From NCBI GenBank assembly GCA_024638545.1, contig JAHEKD010000001.1:1-7397 (forward strand): a stretch of 7,397 bases of DNA, given 5' to 3'. Numbering within the stretch: the first letter of the stretch is position 1; each line of letters opens with the position of its first letter. The translations under genes were made by a program, and so were the position numbers. A model generated the notes under the pieces. That model worked only from the letters and a program-made list of their open reading frames with translations. It was not told the DNA's origin and searched no databases. The DNA is from Gammaproteobacteria bacterium (GTDB taxonomy: Bacteria; Pseudomonadota; Gammaproteobacteria; Arenicellales; JAHEKD01). Below, piece after piece: positions 6,012-7,397 of this stretch.

Positions 6012-6770
6012 TCAGGCCCGCAAGGTTTCGGTATTGCCGTCAACACTGATGGTTTGACCGGAAATTCGTTTGGCGGCCGGGGAGCATAAAAAGTGAATGG
6101 TTTCTGCAATGTCCGATGGATCAATAAAGGTTTTCAACGATACCTGTGAAGTATAGCCATCACGTATAGACTGCTCGTCTATGCCCTTGACCTTCGCTTC
6201 GGCTGCAATAATCCTGTTCATGCGTTCTCCGGACAGTGAGCCCGGGCAAATACAGTTGACACGGATATTGTATTCACCCAGTTCCATTGCCAGTGTTTTA
6301 CTCAAGCCTACAACGCCCCATTTCGCAGCTGCATAGGGTGAACGCAGTGGATAACCCATCCATCCGGCAGTAGAGGAAATGTTAATAATGCTGGATGTGG
6401 GATTTAACTTAAGTCTGGGAATTGCGAATTTTGTGCATAGAAAAAAGCTGTCCAGATCAACCTCGAGCGTCCGCCGCCAGTCCTGATATTCAATGTCCTC
6501 AATGCGAGCGGTCGGGCCGGCGATGCCGACATTGTTGATCAGTACGTCGAGACCGCCTAATGCCCTGTCTGCATCTTCAAACAGCGTATCCACCTGGTCC
6601 GGTTTCGAGGTGTCACAGAGTGAACCTGATAATTTTGGATGATGATTTTCGATCTTATCAATGGCTTTGCTATCAATATCGCAGACATGCACTCTGGCGC
6701 CTTCATCAATAAATTTTCTCGCGATCGTAAGGCCCAGGCCGCTTGCGCCAGCGGAAATTAAAACTCGCAT
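6012..6770 (-). CDS. Classical short-chain dehydrogenase/reductase (SDR), NAD(H)-type
   Basis: The 252-residue protein has the full classical SDR layout: a nucleotide loop SAGASGLG (6-13), an acidic D31-I-D33 after beta-2 that favours NAD(H) over NADP(H), NNVG at 79-82, catalytic S133 in INISSTAG, and Y146-x3-K150 (YAAAK). ICPGSLSGERMNR and a C-terminal SGQTISVDGN complete the fold. The glycine that usually follows the first Thr/Ser is Ala here, a variant known in some subfamilies. The enzyme should oxidise an alcohol or reduce a ketone; the substrate cannot be told. The start was placed at ATG 6770 because the fold begins there and GGGA lies about 8 bases upstream; a TTG 11 codons earlier adds only non-conserved residues. 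It is divergent from the TIGR00266 gene and convergent with the lipoprotein gene. Confidence 0.9.
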   Translation of the reverse strand: MRVLISAGASGLGLTIARKFIDEGARVHVCDIDSKAIDKIENHHPKLSGSLCDTSKPDQVDTLFEDADRALGGLDVLINNVGIAGPTARIEDIEYQDWRRTLEVDLDSFFLCTKFAIPRLKLNPTSSIINISSTAGWMGYPLRSPYAAAKWGVVGLSKTLAMELGEYNIRVNCICPGSLSGERMNRIIAAEAKVKGIDEQSIRDGYTSQVSLKTFIDPSDIAETIHFLCSPAAKRISGQTISVDGNTETLRA

Positions 6771-7228
6771 TTGTGATCCCGTCTTAAATATACATTTCTT
6801 CAATTATTAGCCTGGCCTGTATCGCTGTCCAGCTCTAAATACGACATGGCTGCATCACCGGCTGCGGCAATCGCTGTTATTAATGTAAATTGGCCTTGCT
6901 GTTGAGGGGCTATTTTGACAGGTTGTCGCGGCAAACAAACTGCTAATAGTAATCACAATGGCCATTACAGCCAAAACAACCCGGGTCTTTAAGTAGATGG
7001 ATGAGCAGCAGAGGAATAATGATCAATTTTTAAGATGCTTTATCCGGCAGTCATAAATTTAGTCAATCAAAAACGATTTTAAATAAGGTTAAGGTTGGTC
7101 ATAATATGCGTTCAATAACGCAGTCAAGATCCGTAGTCATTGTGCATAGACCCCTACTGAAAAAGATATTTATTGCATAATGCGGATTAGCTGCTGTGAA
7201 CAGCTTTATTATTACCAAGGAGTCACCA
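6771..7228. other. Divergent intergenic region
   Basis: This 458-base spacer separates the SDR gene (minus) from the TIGR00266 gene (plus) and should hold both promoters. No complete promoter could be assigned with confidence. On the minus strand, between about 6800 and 6980, one frame reads like an exported N-terminus (VVLAVMAIVITISSLFA) and another like a short C-terminus ending at a TGA at 6800-6802. They are out of frame with each other and lack a start and ribosome site, so they are either a relic or chance. Confidence 0.5.
7217..7222 (+). promoter_or_regulatory. Shine-Dalgarno site of the TIGR00266 gene
   Basis: AAGGAG lies 6 bases before ATG 7229, which fixes the start of this gene and is the strongest ribosome site in the window. 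Confidence 0.8.
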
Positions 7229-7397
7229 ATGCGCTGCCATGAAATCGATTATGAAATTTTCGGCGATGATATGCAGATTGTCGAAGTTGAGCTTGACCCG
7301 GATGAAGTGGTCATTGCCGAAGCCGGGGCCATGAATTATATGGATGACGGTATCGGGTTTGAAACCAAGATGGGTGATGGGTCAAAACCGGCTGGCG
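7229..7397 (+). CDS. TIGR00266 / AIM24 family protein, N-terminal part (runs off window)
   Basis: The visible 56 residues begin [16 protein letters not shown] and continue with [25 protein letters not shown] and a GDGS, which is the typical opening of the TIGR00266/AIM24 family. These are roughly 230-270 residue cytosolic proteins forming a double beta-sandwich. The yeast relative Aim24 acts in mitochondrial organisation; the bacterial function is unknown. The start is firm because of the strong upstream AAGGAG. It is transcribed away from the SDR gene, and nothing ties it to the catabolic cluster. Confidence 0.85.
   Translation, partial: MRCHEIDYEIFGDDMQIVEVELDPDEVVIAEAGAMNYMDDGIGFETKMGDGSKPAG

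Noticed and set aside
5894..6124. Minus-strand frame of 76 residues as a separate gene
   Set aside because: Its first half is an out-of-frame shadow of the SDR gene; its second half is partly the frameshifted SDR tail relic.
6771..6803. TTG start extending the SDR by 11 residues
   Set aside because: The Rossmann fold begins at ATG 6770, which has its own upstream GGGA; the added residues are not conserved-looking.
1..7397. CRISPR array, tRNA/rRNA, transposase, integrase or phage genes
   Set aside because: No short regularly spaced repeats, tRNA-like folds or mobile-element protein motifs were found on either strand.

Overview
The window looks like chromosomal DNA from a Gram-negative bacterium, most likely a marine or sediment gammaproteobacterium. 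This is inferred from the gene families present, moderate GC with AT-rich spacers, a lipobox lipoprotein, Shine-Dalgarno sites and a TIGR00266/AIM24 gene; no ribosomal or other decisive marker is present. No tRNA, rRNA, CRISPR array, transposase or integrase was seen.

Layout. (1) 1-761: 3' end of a large repeat protein with Ig-like modules, each carrying a pair of cysteines, followed by two good hairpins in a 423-base gap. (2) 1185-3991: three same-strand genes that look like one catabolic cluster: a hotdog-fold acyl-CoA thioesterase, an M24-fold protein strongly resembling the DMSP lyase DddP, and, 4 bases downstream, a Rieske oxygenase alpha subunit of the type that attacks quaternary ammonium compounds. 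The Rieske gene is broken: the part encoding the [2Fe-2S] ligands has been cut out and the frame is lost. (3) 3992-5002: about 1 kb without a convincing gene, holding possible minus-strand coding remnants. (4) 5003-5905: a GFA-family zinc protein and a small lipoprotein. (5) 5928-6770, minus strand: a short-chain dehydrogenase/reductase whose 3' end is followed directly by a decayed second copy of the same C-terminal coding segment. (6) 6771-7228: a divergent spacer, then the start of a TIGR00266/AIM24 gene running off the window.

Working together. A CoA-thioesterase, a DddP/creatinase-like lyase or hydrolase and a quaternary-amine-type Rieske oxygenase suggest breakdown of a methylated osmolyte such as carnitine, betaine or DMSP-like compounds. 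Oxidative demethylation by such Rieske enzymes releases formaldehyde, so the nearby GFA protein may be relevant, though that link is weak. The oxygenase deletion implies that the oxygenase step, at least, has been lost here or is supplied by another locus. The Rieske deletion, the SDR tail relic and the minus-strand frames at 4135-4625 together suggest a region in genetic decay. The main points worth following are the DddP-like active site in an unusual neighbourhood and the cleanly excised Rieske cluster domain.
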